DNA from: Paulownia fortunei
Taxonomy: Eukaryota; Streptophyta; Magnoliopsida; Lamiales; Paulowniaceae
Assembly (NCBI GenBank): GCA_019321725.1
Contig: CM033107.1
Coordinates: 15,181,445 to 15,245,444, forward strand
Length of the DNA: 64,000 bases
Reading direction: 5' to 3'
In this document: positions 21,726-33,961 of the stretch, one piece after another
Layout of the letters: every line of letters begins with the position of its first letter
Numbering within the stretch: the stretch's first letter is position 1
The notes under the pieces: model-generated
Database searches by the model: none
What the model saw: only the letters and a program-made list of their open reading frames with translations
What the model was told of the DNA's origin: nothing
Position numbers and translations under genes: made by a program

Positions 21726-24701
21726 CTAATGACAATGCCCATGTATGTATGCTCAATGGAGAGCCCTCTACTATGCACATATGATTTATGATATTACATA
21801 TAATTCACACATCTACTATGTCTATGCATTGTAGTTGCAAATGAATCTTTACTTACCTTTCACTTCGTTGGTGGCTTAGTCTAAATTTGTTTAGTATTCC
21901 TCTCCAACCTTAGATGTAAAATAGCCTGTAATATTACCCAACATCAAGCACCATTCCCAATTTGACAAGTTGAAAGTACAAAATCTCATACTAGACCTTA
22001 AACACCAAGCTATAAGCTAACAATCAAGCTTTCACAAACTAGAACCCAATATAGCCCCTCAAATACCTCAATTTCTCATCTTAAATACATGAAAACATCA
22101 TGTAATTGAAGTATTATAACTCTAATAGCATGTACCTAATTGTTAACACTCAATAGCAACATGTCTAGGTTGAAACATGCTAAGTGATCAAATGTGGCAG
22201 ATTCACATTTTCATATTTTCTTGCTGTCAAGTTTAGTTGCATGATAATTTTAACATCCCTAAACATATCCAATCACTCCAAAAATTTTACCACACTTATA
22301 TAACATGTATATAAATGTAAACATATCATATAATTGCTAAAAATCATGGATATAGCTTCCCAAGTTCAGCTCTCTTCACGACATACTGAAACAGATTATT
22401 TCCTACCATGACAGTTTTGCTCACTTCATGACATTAATGGTTTTGGCACCCTTAAGTATATTCAATCACTCCAAAATTTTCACCATACTTAGATAACATA
22501 TATAATGAGACAACCAGGTCATATTATTACCAAAAATAATCGATTTAGCTCCCTTAATTCAGTTTCCTTCACAGCACACCAAAACAGATTTTGCTATTTT
22601 GGCAGTTTGAGTGTTTCTCCAATATCATTCTCTATTTCAATTTCCAACTGATAAAAATTCATTCCAATACTCTTAACTCATATATGGTCATGTAAATGGT
22701 AATAATTATAGGTTTTATTCAACATACCATACACTTTTGAAGTCTAAAACACAAGAAAGTAGTAAGATGACAGTTTCTGCCACAAGTATTTCCTATTAAG
22801 TGTTTGTGATCAAAAACCCTTTCTTTGTGCACCAAAGTCTAACTAAAAACTTCCTAAAACTTTTATAAGAGATATTTAAAGCTTAATAAGCCATAAAACC
22901 ATTCATAATAATCTGAAAACCAAAGGCAAAACCGTAGATAAGTGTTACCTATGCAGATTTTGAGGCTAACTTGATGGTAATCACTTCTTCTTTGCTTTTC
23001 TTGCTTTTATTTCAACTTGGAATCAATTTGGATCACATGGAGACATTAAGGTGTGTGTTTGGAATATGAAAATGGCTGAAATGAGGGTCTGGTCGTTGCT
23101 TAAGGGTGAAGGGTTTGAGGTGTTAGCTTAAGCTTAATAAGAAAGCACGAGGTGGCAAGTAAATGGCAAATCTGATTTTCTCCCTTATCTTGCAGCCCTA
23201 ATCTTGTGTGTCTCATATATTTTTATTTTGTTGCAACCTATCTTAATCACCATTCATTCCCATAGGTAATTCCTATGTCCGTTCATTCGATCTCCAAACC
23301 AATTCGCATCCGATTCTTAAAGAATTATCTAGTTTGCATTTCTAAAATCATATGCACATAAGGGCCTTGTAATATGACACTTAATTCATATTATATCATG
23401 TCCAATATCCCAAGTATGCTAATTTACAAATATATACTTTTGAAATAACTTGATCAAATCAAATTAAACCGTATAAGGTTACTAGTAACACTTTTAGCAC
23501 TTCCAAAATTATAACCTATATATCCCATCTATATCTAATATTGATCCACCTCATTTTCTTCTTATTTCAATATAAAATCAACTACTTAGATTAAGAAATT
23601 CAATAACTAATATCGTGCAAGAGCTTCAGAATTAAGTTTAATATTTAAGAATATCGTATAAAATGAAATAAATTATGCAATGTCAATAGAAATGCAAATA
23701 GCATATAAAATTAACATGTAATGCATGAATCATATTTAGCCATGTGAGTAGTAAGAGGCTCGGGTATCACATCACAGTTATTGAATCATTTAGGGTTTTA
23801 GCTTATAATCCATGCTCTATATTCAATTAGGAGATTAGTTGTCGAAAGGACCTTGCATGTATGGGACTTGAAATTAAAATAGCTTTACTCGCTATTTCAC
23901 ATAAGGCTAGTATGTCATGATTACTTGTTAGGTGTTCTCATGGATAGTGAGATTCTTAGAATCAAGGACTTAATTCTAAGCGGATTAACTAATTAGATTA
24001 ATTAATCAAAATAATTGTTATTCATAAGTTACAAATGTTGTAAGCCCACTACTAGTTTAGTTATGCATGTAAAGGGTCACACAAAAAATTAGAGTGGAAC
24101 ATTTCTAATCTAGGAATTAATCTAAGTAATTGGATTTATTTAAATAATAGAGATTAATTTGGGGGCTTAAATTGATTCAATGGGATGAATTAATTATTAA
24201 ATTAAGTAAAGAGATTATTTCATTGAATCTACTAAGATTAGGAAGCCTAATTGGAGTATTGTAATTAATTGATTCGATCAATTAATTAGAATTGGGTAAA
24301 TTTAATTAATTAATAGACATTGTAAAAGTCCAAGCTCAAAATTAAGATGGCTTTTTATTTAAAGGCCTACTTAAATTATTGGAAAAAAAATAAAAATAAG
24401 ATAATATAATTTTATTATTAATTATATTATGAAGATAATTATAGATATTAGATATCTATCTTGATTGTATTGGAAGAGTCCAACACAATCAAGAAGAGAG
24501 AGAGGGGGGCGATTTTATGTCATGTAGAAGTCCACAAAATTGACTACATTCATTCTATGGGGATAAGTTCACTGAATTTGTTATTTTTGGAGATTTTGAC
24601 TATTCAAAAATAACTAAATTCTACAGTGAACATATGGAAAATGATGGAAATTATGGGATAATTTTTAGCCAGCTATTTTTCTAGATATGGCCAAAAATTA
24701 G

Positions 24702-27452
24702 TGTCACACCCACAACCTAGACACTATATGTATATAGTGTAATCTAACTTGGTAGGACCTATCTATAAACATGTAATTTTTTTTCCTATAACACTTTTAA
24801 TAACTCACAATTGATTTTTCACATAACTCTATACTTACATACACAGATGCAAAAACATGACTATTTATATAAAAGCACAACACTCACAACCACCCTGTTT
24901 ACAGACTTATATACAGTAACGTTTCAAAAGTAGCATAGAGTACATGTCCTAAAATATAATACAGAAACTCCGTAGATCAAAACAAAACCAACACAACAGC
25001 TCAACAGATCATCATCCATGTATACTGATCCTCAAAATATATAGGAACCCCAACGGCTTGCTCAGTAAGTCCACATCATCAAGTATCACAACACTCGCCT
25101 ATAATACATGAACTACATAAGCTAATGCTCGGTAAGTGAAAATCATGCATGTTGAAGAGATAATCTAACATATATACGATGCATCTCTATGAAATCATGC
25201 CAGGAATGTAAACTCCTGAACCAAAATAGTTCATTCAAAATTATTTTCCATTACTGGGCCCTTGGCCTACCTACTATCCATCGGATAGAGCACTAAACAA
25301 TATCAATAATTATATGGCCATTAACAAATTGACTCAGTCTAGGTGCTATCTCTTGGGATCACCAGAGGTCAATCCCCTATCTTCCCCTATGATCCTCTAA
25401 GAAATAACACTCGCGGTGCCCTAAAACATCATATAAATAGGCCACATAAGCCTCGATACACTAGTATTGGCCAACCAAAATAATTTCATGCATGCAAAAC
25501 CTCAACTGTGAGCACGTGTTATACATGCACGTGTAAATGCTGATGAATAGCATGTTCAATGACACAACGGATCCAATGTCCCATCATCTAAGCAACGTAT
25601 GCATTATAAGATATTTATAATACTCATATACACTTATCAAGACACAAGGATTACATTTAATGTAGATAACGGAAGAAATACTATGTCCATGCATTGTAGT
25701 TGCAAATGGATTTTCACTTACCATTAATCGATCGTATCTTAGTTTTTAGTTTCTTTGGTGTTACTCCCCAACCTTAGGTATGAATAATCTGTAAAAATAT
25801 AAGATATCAATCACTATCCTCAATCAACAAGTTCATTATGCTTAATCCTATACAAGAACCTTGAATTTCAATTTAACTATGTAACAATCAAACTTTACTA
25901 CTTAGGGACTAAAACCTAATATAATCTCCTATGCATCTTGATTTCTCAGCTTAAATATATGATAAAATCACTTAATTGATGTATACTCTTATAACCATTC
26001 TCTAAATGCTAAACATCAATTTCTCCATAGATACGTTGAAACATTCCAAGAAGTAAAATGGAACAGGTTTTCCATCTTCTGTTTTCCTTGCCGTCGTATT
26101 AAGTTTCATAGACATTTTGACATCCTTAGGAGTATTTATTCACTCTAAACATTTTATCACACTTATATAACATATAAAAATATATAACCATGCCATATAA
26201 TTGCCAAAACTCATGGATTTAGGTCACCTAATTCACTCTTCTTCACAGCACATCAAAATAAATTTTGCTACTTTGGCCGTTTGAGTGTTTCTCCAATATC
26301 ATGCTCTATTTCAATTTCTAACCAATCAAGATTCATTAAAATACTCTTAACTCATATATAGACATGGAAATGGTGATAATTATAGGTTTTATTGAACATA
26401 CCATACACTTTTCAAGCCTAAAACACAAGAAAATAGCAAAGTGACTGTTTCTGCTACAAGTATTTCCTATTAAGTGTTTGTCATCAAAATCCTTTCTTTG
26501 TGCGCCAAAGTCTAACTAAAAACTTCCTAATACTTTTATAAGATATATTGAAATCTTAATAAACAATAAACCCATACAGAATAGTCTGAAAACTAAAGGC
26601 AAAACCGTAGGTAAGTGTTACCAATGCTGATTTTGAGGTTAAAATTGATGGTAATCACTTCTCCTTTTCTTTTCTTGCCTTTATTTCAACTTTGAATCAA
26701 TTTGGAGCACTTGGAGACCTGAAGGTGTGTGTTTGGAAGCTGAAAATGGTTGAAATGAGGGTCTTGTCATGGCTTAAGGGTGAAGGAAAGCTTGAGGTAA
26801 CACTTGAAGTGCTTGCTTAACTTGGTAGCAAGCATGAGGTGGTAAGTTATGGTATAAATCTGATCTTTCAAGCCTAAATCAGATGTATCTTACTATATAT
26901 TAATTTTACTGCATCCTATTTTAATTACCACTAGATCCCATAGATAATTTATAAGCTAATTTCCTTGCCATTCATTTAATTTCTTACACGATAGTCACTC
27001 GAATCTTAAATAATTATGCATATTAAAAATTATATAATCTTATACATAAATGAATATTATAATATCACCTTTCAATCATAGTATCTTATGTCCAATGTAC
27101 CAAATATATAATTTACTGATATATACTTTTGAAATACTTGAATGAAATCGATTCAAACTGTATAAGCTTACTAGCAACACCTTTAACACTTCCAAAATTA
27201 TAACCTATATATCCCAACTATATCCAATATTGATCAACCTCATTTTCTTCTTATTTCAATTTAATGTTGATTATTTATATTATGATGATCGACAACTAAC
27301 ACCATATGAGATTTTCTAGAAATTTAATGATCAAATGTGATTATAAGGTAAACTGGATCATGCTATGCTAGTTTCAATATAAGCATATATAAATAACATG
27401 TAATGCATGAATCATGTTGTCCAAGTGAGTGGTGTGAGGCTCATATATTACA
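24702..27452 (-). mobile_element. Tekay/Del 3' LTR (E), attached to polypurine tract and integrase tail
   Basis: It starts TGTCACACCC and ends TATATTACA. Read on the minus strand it begins TGTAATATATGAGCC immediately after a polypurine tract, so it is the 3' LTR of a minus-strand element. It aligns with LTRs D and F over most of its length but is clearly diverged from them. It keeps their TATA box (24862-24871) and the CATGCACGTG site (25524-25533), with a second G-box at 25513-25518. The left flank attag is not repeated within view. Confidence 0.92.
24862..24871 (-). promoter_or_regulatory. TATA box of Tekay LTR E
   Basis: TATATAAATA on the minus strand, about 160 bases from the LTR 3' end, aligned with the TATA boxes of LTRs D and F. 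Confidence 0.7.
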
Positions 27453-27467
27453 TCCTCCCCTCCTTAC
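27453..27467 (-). promoter_or_regulatory. Polypurine tract of Tekay element
   Basis: The minus strand reads GTAAGGAGGGGAGGA directly before the 3' LTR. It is preceded by AAAATTTCGGGGATGAAATTT, typical of the end of chromoviral pol in plants. The tract primes plus-strand DNA synthesis. Confidence 0.92.
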
Positions 27468-27479
27468 AAAAATTTCATC

Positions 27480-28098
27480 CCCGAAATTTTACTTACCAAA
27501 AAGCTCTAGACATTTAATTATCATTTTATACTTCCTTTCCCAAGTAGCTTTTTCTATTGATTGACTTCTCTTCAGTACTTTAACTAATGAGATATTCTGA
27601 TTTTGAAGTTTCTTTACATCCCTTACTAAAATCTATGTGGGTCTTTCTCCATATCTCCGACTTCAATTTAGTTCTATTAGTTCCTTCTTCAGTAGGTGAG
27701 ATAGATTCATGATATACTTCTTTAAAATGAACACATGAAACATATTATGAACTGGAGACATTGATGCAAAAAGGTCGAGTTTGCAGGCAATATCCCCAAT
27801 TCTCTTAGTAATGCAAAATAAACCAATGTACCTAGGATCAAGTTTGTATGTAACATCCTATTTTTTTTTTGCCCAAGCTACATAATCCATTTCATTGGAG
27901 ACACCTTCGAAAATTTGATCCCTTATTATAAATTGTAATGATATTCCTCTTTAATCTGCATAACTCTATAGTCACCTCTAACTAGTTTCCATACATTGGC
28001 AATTTGTTCTACCACTTCTATTATTTCCCAAATCATATTTAGCTTAAAAGAACACCAAATTCTTTTCAATAAAACGATGACCTATATTTTCTATCATA
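27480..28098 (-). pseudogene. Tekay/Del integrase C-terminal region with chromodomain-like tail
   Basis: Minus-strand translation gives LYDRKYRS near 28090, then KLDPRYIGLF, ITKRIGDIACKLDLFASMSP, VHNMFHVFILKKYIMNLSH, VRDVKKLQNQNISLVKVL and KATWERKYKM, followed by a stop and the polypurine tract. This is the IGPF-to-VHNVFHVS-to-ATWE series of Tekay integrases. The WE-containing tail is the chromodomain-like part that guides insertion to heterochromatin. Frameshifts and stops occur upstream, with a T-rich tract at about 27870-27880. The fragment is cut at 28098 by an Athila LTR. Confidence 0.92.
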
Positions 28099-28103
28099 TA
28101 ATG

Positions 28104-29735
28104 TGATAAGAGCATATTTTGACATATGTTTATATCAAATCCTTTATACTTTTTTTTTATTTATTCTTGTTAATATTATTTTTTTATTAATGTTTTGTAT
28201 TAGAGAATTAATCAATATAAAAAGATCAAAAGAAGCATGTATCAAACTTGTGCAGTTTTTGTATTTTGAGCATAACTTCATGATCAAAAACTATATGGAC
28301 CTGAAGCTTATTTCATTTGAAAGCCAAGAGATAGAAGTAAAACTTTTATATTAGAAGCTCAGTCCAATTCAGTTTTTATTATAGCATAAAATGCATCCAA
28401 GTGGCTGCACAAAATGGATCACCAAAATTCGGATCAAAGTTTAGCCCAGTATTGATTTATTTGACCAATTGGGTCATATCTCTTAAGTCCAAATTTATTT
28501 TGGGCTGAAATTTGAATATGTTATATAAAAAAGATAAATAAATAATTTTTCTAAAGACAAAATGGTGAGAAAATGTGTTAAAATGGTAAAAACATAGGCT
28601 GCAAGTTCCTGCTGCTATTAAAGGATGACTCTTGGACATAATTTGCTAATTTAACCATACTTGCTTCATCTGACTGCTAAATTTGACAAATGATATATTG
28701 AAATATATCAGCACTAAAATATCTACAATTTTGGTTCTTTATATATCTTCAAAATCTAGCTGTATCTAATCAAAAAATGCAATTTAATTCGATAAGTGAG
28801 GACTTGGTGTAACAACTTACCAACTCTTGGCAACTAGCATACCACTTGATTCATCTCTCCATTATTTGTTTGGACTCTAGCTTACTCCAAGTACTATAAA
28901 TAGGTCATTTATTAAGCTTGTAAGAGAGGAGGGGTAGATGGTTTCTTTAGGCTAAGTTTTCTAGTATGTATGTTTTCTAGTAATGTACGTTTTCTTGTAG
29001 TAATATAAATGCATTGTCTAGTTTCTCTTCTATTTTTACTCTTTCCTACTTTTATTATGTCTTTCTAAATTTTATTTTGCTAAGTAAAAAGGGTGAACCT
29101 CTTGATGGAGGAAGATGAATGGTTATAAGGGTAGAAAATATTTAAGTATGTTGTATTATTATTTTTATATTTGGATTTAAACTCTGCTTGTTTTGTAGTG
29201 ATTCTTGGTTTATGTATTTTCATTGGCACAAAAAATACTTGGGTTCATTTAACTTATTGTATAGTTTTATCCCACCGACTGCTAATGTGAAACCTTGATT
29301 TGTTCTTCACAAAGTTGTGCATACATGGTTGATATCATAAATAAGTGTTGGCGTTAAGAGATAATTTGCAATAGTAAGACAATATCATGATTACCTTATT
29401 GCATGAGTTATTTGATAATATCTTCTCATCGGAACTTTCATTATGTATGGATTACAATAGAGGCAATTAATAGAGGTAAAAAGAATAAATAATCATTTCT
29501 CTATCCAAAACGCAAGAGTGGATCCCTAATCTTTATTACTTTGATTACTTTAGTTTTTGTTTACTTATAGCATACATTAAAATTTTCATATATTTTGAAT
29601 CACATAAACTCTATCTGTTTAGAAATATAAACTTGAATTGTTCAAATAACTTCCCTATGGATCGACCTCGAACTCATGAAAAATTTATTACTTAATACAA
29701 CCTGCACTTGGGTTTGCAACCTTAAAGTTATAGCA
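28104..29735 (+). mobile_element. Athila-type LTR, plus orientation (TGATAAGAGCATATTTTG)
   Basis: It starts TGATAAGAGCATATTTTG, a typical Athila LTR start, and ends near acttgggtttgcaac...tagca, which resembles Athila U5 ends. The first 1.1 kb is an inverted match to 31443-32537. No PBS follows. The flanks (taatg left, ggtag right) do not match, so one side was rearranged. The small frames at 28103-28354 and 28457-28639 are within the LTR and not supported. Confidence 0.78.
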
Positions 29736-29931
29736 GGTAGTTTATAAAAGATGTCCAATCTAATTGGCACTTCGAGCACTATTCTAACAATTCTATCACC
29801 CCCTATATAGAATTCAAGAAATCATATTTCCAAGTGGGCATGAGGTCTAATTAGCTTTATATACACTCCAATTTTATGAGCCTATATGACAAAACTAAAG
29901 GTAGTTAACAAATTAACAATTGCATCCTGTT
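29736..29931. other. Unassigned stretch
   Basis: About 195 bases between two Athila LTRs of opposite orientation. No coding similarity or repeat relation to the rest of the window was recognised. Confidence 0.5.
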
Positions 29932-31175
29932 TGATGAAATTCCTACTGTAAGCGTATGGTATCAAGTTTTAAGTGAAAATGGTGAATAGTGTATTATCTC
30001 CACAGGAATTGAAATCAAATATGCATCAAGTACCTAAATTATAATAGTCTTAACTTTATCTAGATAATTCAAGTTTAAGTTGTAAATGACTAAACTAAAA
30101 ATTCTAGAGTTAAACTAAAATGTTCATTGAAGCAATTTATTAAACACTTAGTGATGATCAATTCTAGAAGTTTGATTCACCTAGTTTTAACCTATGTCTA
30201 TCAACCCAATCCTATTGAGAATTCCTAAAGTCACCAACTCTCTCTCTTGACTGCTGAGTGATTATGAATTTTAATCCAGATTTTGATATCTCTATAAAAA
30301 TCCCAAACTAAAACCTTATGAAGCTCAATGATTTCTCTCACAAGACTTCGAAGGCGTTATAAGGCTCTCGACTCTCTAAACTCCTAAGTTATGTTATCTT
30401 ATGGTCATGTATTGAATTTCTTCTCTCGAGTGCTGAATTTTATATGTCAAATAATCTAGATTATTGATAAAGTAACCAAGATGTAATGAAAACAAAAAGC
30501 ACAAATAAGTTGACAAACTTGAAATTTGATAGATTAAAATCTCAAAATATAGGATTCAACTTTGGCTACATGAACCCCTAAAAATTAGAATTTAGTTCAC
30601 GACCAATGTAGGAAAACTCATAGACAAGTTTTGATACATCTTATGAATATAAATAAAAAGGAATTAATGGATTAACAAACAAGAGAAAGAATCCTCTTTA
30701 TGTCCAGATGAGAGATGTCTTCAATTGTCTTCTCCAAAACCTTACTTCCTTTCTAGCTTTTTCCTTGTGCCCTCCAAAGTACTAAAAAGTCTAGGGAATG
30801 ATTAATATGTTGTCTATTTATACCTTGTCCCAAAAACACTCTTTAAAATCCTTTTCGCACAAAAATCATAAAGTCAGGTGCCACAGTGCCTGAAAGAATT
30901 GAGAATCTACCAACTTTTCCCACCTCACAGCGCAGCGGCGCGGCGCGAAATCTCTTCTTCAATGAGTGTTGAGGCTTGAGCCTTGGGGTGCCATAGTGCC
31001 TAACAACATCTAGGTTCTATCTATTTTTGGGCATCCACACTGCGATGCCTAAAGTGCCAACTCCTACATTAGCATCTCTGCGCCAGGTATGAATTTGGCA
31101 ATTTTTATTATGTCTTCTTCTCTTCTTTGGCTCATCCAAACAAATGTAGCATAGAGTATTTGTTAGGTTCGCTAT
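29932..31175 (-). mobile_element. Athila-type LTR, minus orientation, truncated
   Basis: The left part (tatcaagttttaagtg, then atgcatcaagtacc) matches the U5 side of the Athila LTR at 49931-50039. The blocks ccaactctctctcttgactgctgag and gattttgatatctctataaaaat match 53160-53235 and 56120-56195. A GC-richer patch (30895-30945) contains gcgcagcggcgcggcgcg. It is cut at 31175 by a copia LTR before the TGATAAG end is reached. Nothing coding is seen. Confidence 0.75.
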
Positions 31176-31442
31176 TGTTAGAGTAGGATGCCCAGCACCC
31201 CAATTAGATTAGGTGTATTGTACTCCTTTCTTTTATAAAACGATGTTATTGGAAATCATATTAATATAAAAGATACTTCATTTATCTTATGTCTTGTATT
31301 TTTTTCTGCATATTAGATAAAATCCTTAGACCAAATATAGCTATGGGGCATGGTCGCGCATATGATGGCAATCATAGAACATGTCTATGAGGCTTTGGTC
31401 TTAAATAAGTTCTGAGTTAAGGGCTTTTTAAAATGGGACATC
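31176..31442 (+). mobile_element. Ty1/copia LTR start, plus orientation
   Basis: It starts TGTTAGAGTAGGATGCCCAG and closely follows 20167-20440, with shared blocks attatgtcttgtattttt and ggcatggtcg/gatcac followed by atggcaatcat. It is interrupted at 31442 by an inverted Athila LTR. Related LTR sequence continues at 32538-33961, but in a rearranged order. Confidence 0.82.
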
Positions 31443-32537
31443 AAAACAAGTAAGGTCTAGATCAAAACTCAAAATAATAATACGACATACTTAAATATTT
31501 TCTACCCTTATAACTATTCCTCTTCCTCCATTAAGAGTTTCACTATTTTTTCTCAATAAAATAAAATTTAAAAAGATATAATAAAAGTGAAAAAGACTAA
31601 AAATCAAAGAGAAACTAGAGAATGCATTTCTATTACTACTAGAAAACTTACATTACTAGAAAACATACATACTAGAAAACGTAGCCTAAAGAAACCCTCT
31701 ACCCCCCTCTCTTACAAGCTTAATACATGACTTATTTAGAGTACTTAGAGTATGCTAGAGGCCAAACAAATAATGGAGGAGTTAATCAAGTGGTATGCTA
31801 GTTGCCAAGAGTTGGTAAGTTGTTACACCAAATCCTCAAAATTCTCACCTGCCCAATTAAATTACATTGTTAGGTCAGATACAGCTAGATGTTGATAATG
31901 AGTAAAGAACAAAAGTTGTAGCTCTTTTGGTGCTAATATATTTTCATATATCATTTATCAAATTTGACAGTTGGATGAGGGAGATATGGTCAATTTATCA
32001 AATTATGTCCAAGAGTCATCCTTTAACAACAGCAACATATTGCAGCATATGTTTTTACCATTTTGACATAATTTATCACCATCTTGTCTTTTGAAAACTT
32101 GTTTATTTTCTCTTGTGTATAACATATCCAAAGTTTAGCCCAAAATAAATTTGGGCTTAAGATATAACCCAATTAGTAAAATAAGTCAATGTTGGGCTGA
32201 ACTCTGATCTGAATTTTTGGTGATCCATTTTGTACAACCACTTGGATGAACATTCTACTATAATCAACACTGAATTGGGCTGAACTTCCAATATTAAAGT
32301 TGTAGTTCTATATCTTTGCTTTCAAATGAAGTAAGATTCAGGTCCATACGGCTTTTGATCATAAAGTTATGCTCAAAATAGAAAAATTGCTCAAGGTTGA
32401 AACATGCTTATTTTGATCTTTTTATATTTATTGATTCCCCAACATAAAACATTAATAAAATAATAATATTAACAAGAATAAAACTAGAAAAGTATAAAGA
32501 ATTTGATACAAAAATATATCAAAATATGCACTTATCA
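31443..32537 (-). mobile_element. Athila-type LTR fragment, inverted copy of 28104-29200
   Basis: Read on the minus strand it begins TGATAAGTGCATATTTTG at 32537 and follows 28104-29200 nearly base for base in order. It includes the agatcaaaa, gagcataact, gcccaattcag and gatggaggaag-type blocks. With that copy it forms an inverted repeat with arms of about 1.1 kb and a spacer of about 2.2 kb. It sits inside a plus-strand copia LTR. Confidence 0.82.
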
Positions 32538-33961
32538 GTAATCCAAGGAGTTAGATTAAATTAATTAATAGTGATTAATTAATTAGGGCTCAAATTAATT
32601 TAAAGAGTTAAAAATTGGATATAAATTAATTTAAGTAGTTAGATTAATTTATCTAATTATTTAATTGGGCCTAATATTAAGGAGCCCAATGTGCAATCAA
32701 ATTAATTAATAGATATGATCAATTAATTAAGTTGGACCTACTAGATAATGTAATAATTTAATAAGACCTAATATGATTAGGAAGATGATGGGCTTGTAGG
32801 AATCCCATTAAAGAATGTCTCATACGATGTATGCTCGTATGAGGAGAATGTTTCATTCCATAGGAATTAGTATAGTGATACAAATGTATGTATGCGGGTA
32901 CTTGTTAGAGAACAAGTACACTGAACTAACCTACTATAAATTCTTAATTGGAAAATTCATTTGTCGAATTAAGAAACTATATGTTATGATAGTGAGTGAC
33001 TAGTCCTTTGACTTGAGGCATCATAGTAATCTTGTGCGTGTCATGTCTTACTTTGATGTATTCTCCAACTGCATGCCAATCACAAAGGGTAATACGTTGG
33101 GTATTTTATCTACATGTATGAAGGTTAATGAGTGATCAACAAAAGATCCGTCACTTGTCAAGTAGAATAATTAAATCGACTATGTTTTCATAGTTTGTAA
33201 CTCTAAAATCCTTGGCCAAGGTATGATAAATGTCAGAAAAGGGTTTCTGACAATTCATCTAGAGTCACTGAAATTTGAAATGGAATCATAGTTATCGAGT
33301 AGATTAGGGTTTCTACTTTTATCCATACCTTAGACACAATTAGGAGATTAATTTACAGAAGTACCTTACGTGCATGATATTCGTAATTGTAATAGGATCA
33401 CTAGGTATTTCACCTAAGACTAGTTTGCCATGATTACTTGTTAGGTGTTTTTATGGATAGTGAGGTTCTTGGTTTTAAAGAGTTAATTCCAATTAGATTA
33501 ATTAACCAAAATAATTGTTATTCATCATTTGCAATGTTGCATTCTCACTACTAGTTTAGTAGTGAACCTAAAGGGTCACACACAATTTGGAATAATAATC
33601 TCTCACCTAAAATTAATCTAAAAAGTTGGATATAATTAATTAATTAAAGATTAAATTAATTCAAATAAGTTGAGTTAATTATCCAAGTAAATAATTTGGA
33701 CTAAATAAGACTGGGAATCCAATTGGGAGTGAATTAATTAATTGATGATCAATTAAATGAACTTGAGCTAATTAATTAATTGGATTAATTAATGTACTTG
33801 CTGAAGTCCAGACCCAACTTAAAAATGACTCATTAATAGAAGCCCACTTGGAATAATAAAAAAATTAAATTAAATAGGAAAAATAGTTTTTCTTATTTAA
33901 ATTGATATAAGATATCAAAATTGAATTTATGGTATAGGTTCAGTATATCTGGATAATTAAA
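32538..33961 (+). mobile_element. Rearranged Ty1/copia LTR pieces, plus orientation
   Basis: 32538-32800 is the AT-rich aattaatt middle of a copia LTR. 32801-33961 then returns to an earlier part: atgtatgcgggtacttgttagagaac, the actagtttgccatgattacttg block near 33420-33440, and AT-rich sequence again. The order is not that of a single LTR, so at least two LTR copies or a duplication are involved. No coding sequence. Confidence 0.7.

Larger units (their letters stand above)
20906..23771 (-). mobile_element. Tekay/Del solo LTR D, young, with target-site duplication
   Basis: The 2.87 kb LTR starts TGTAACACCC and ends CGGGTATCACA. It is flanked by perfect tcaca repeats (20901-20905 and 23772-23776), so it is a solo LTR. 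It is near-identical by eye to 50040-52928 and clearly related to 24702-27452. The last of these is joined to a polypurine tract and Tekay integrase, which assigns the family and the minus orientation. The long U3 holds RY and G-box motifs and ends in a TATA box at 21059-21068. The LTR contains no credible gene. Confidence 0.95.
20167..24701 (+). mobile_element. Ty1/copia LTR, plus orientation, split by Tekay solo LTR
   Basis: It starts TGTTAGAGTAGGATACCCAG, the copia LTR start also seen at 31176, and runs 20167-20905 and 23777-24701 (about 1.66 kb in total). Family landmarks present are ctagaccaaat, the acttgttaggtgtt block (about 23920-23940), and an aattaatt-rich part (23990-24310). Next comes cttgattgtattggaagagtcc (about 24460-24490), and the sequence is then cut at 24701 by Tekay sequence. 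The left flank gcatg has no partner in view. A stop-free stretch on the opposite strand (20851-20579) is discussed as a finding. Confidence 0.85.

Noticed and set aside
20167..24701. LTR with TGTTAGAG start as a Ty3 element because of the gag at 46591-47011
   Set aside because: The join of copia RNase H to a polypurine tract and this LTR start at 58053-58064 shows the family is copia; the Ty3 gag is separated from the related LTR by the assembly gap.
28104..29735. Solo LTR with matching TSD
   Set aside because: Flanks taatg and ggtag do not match, and the right end is uncertain, so no TSD was claimed.
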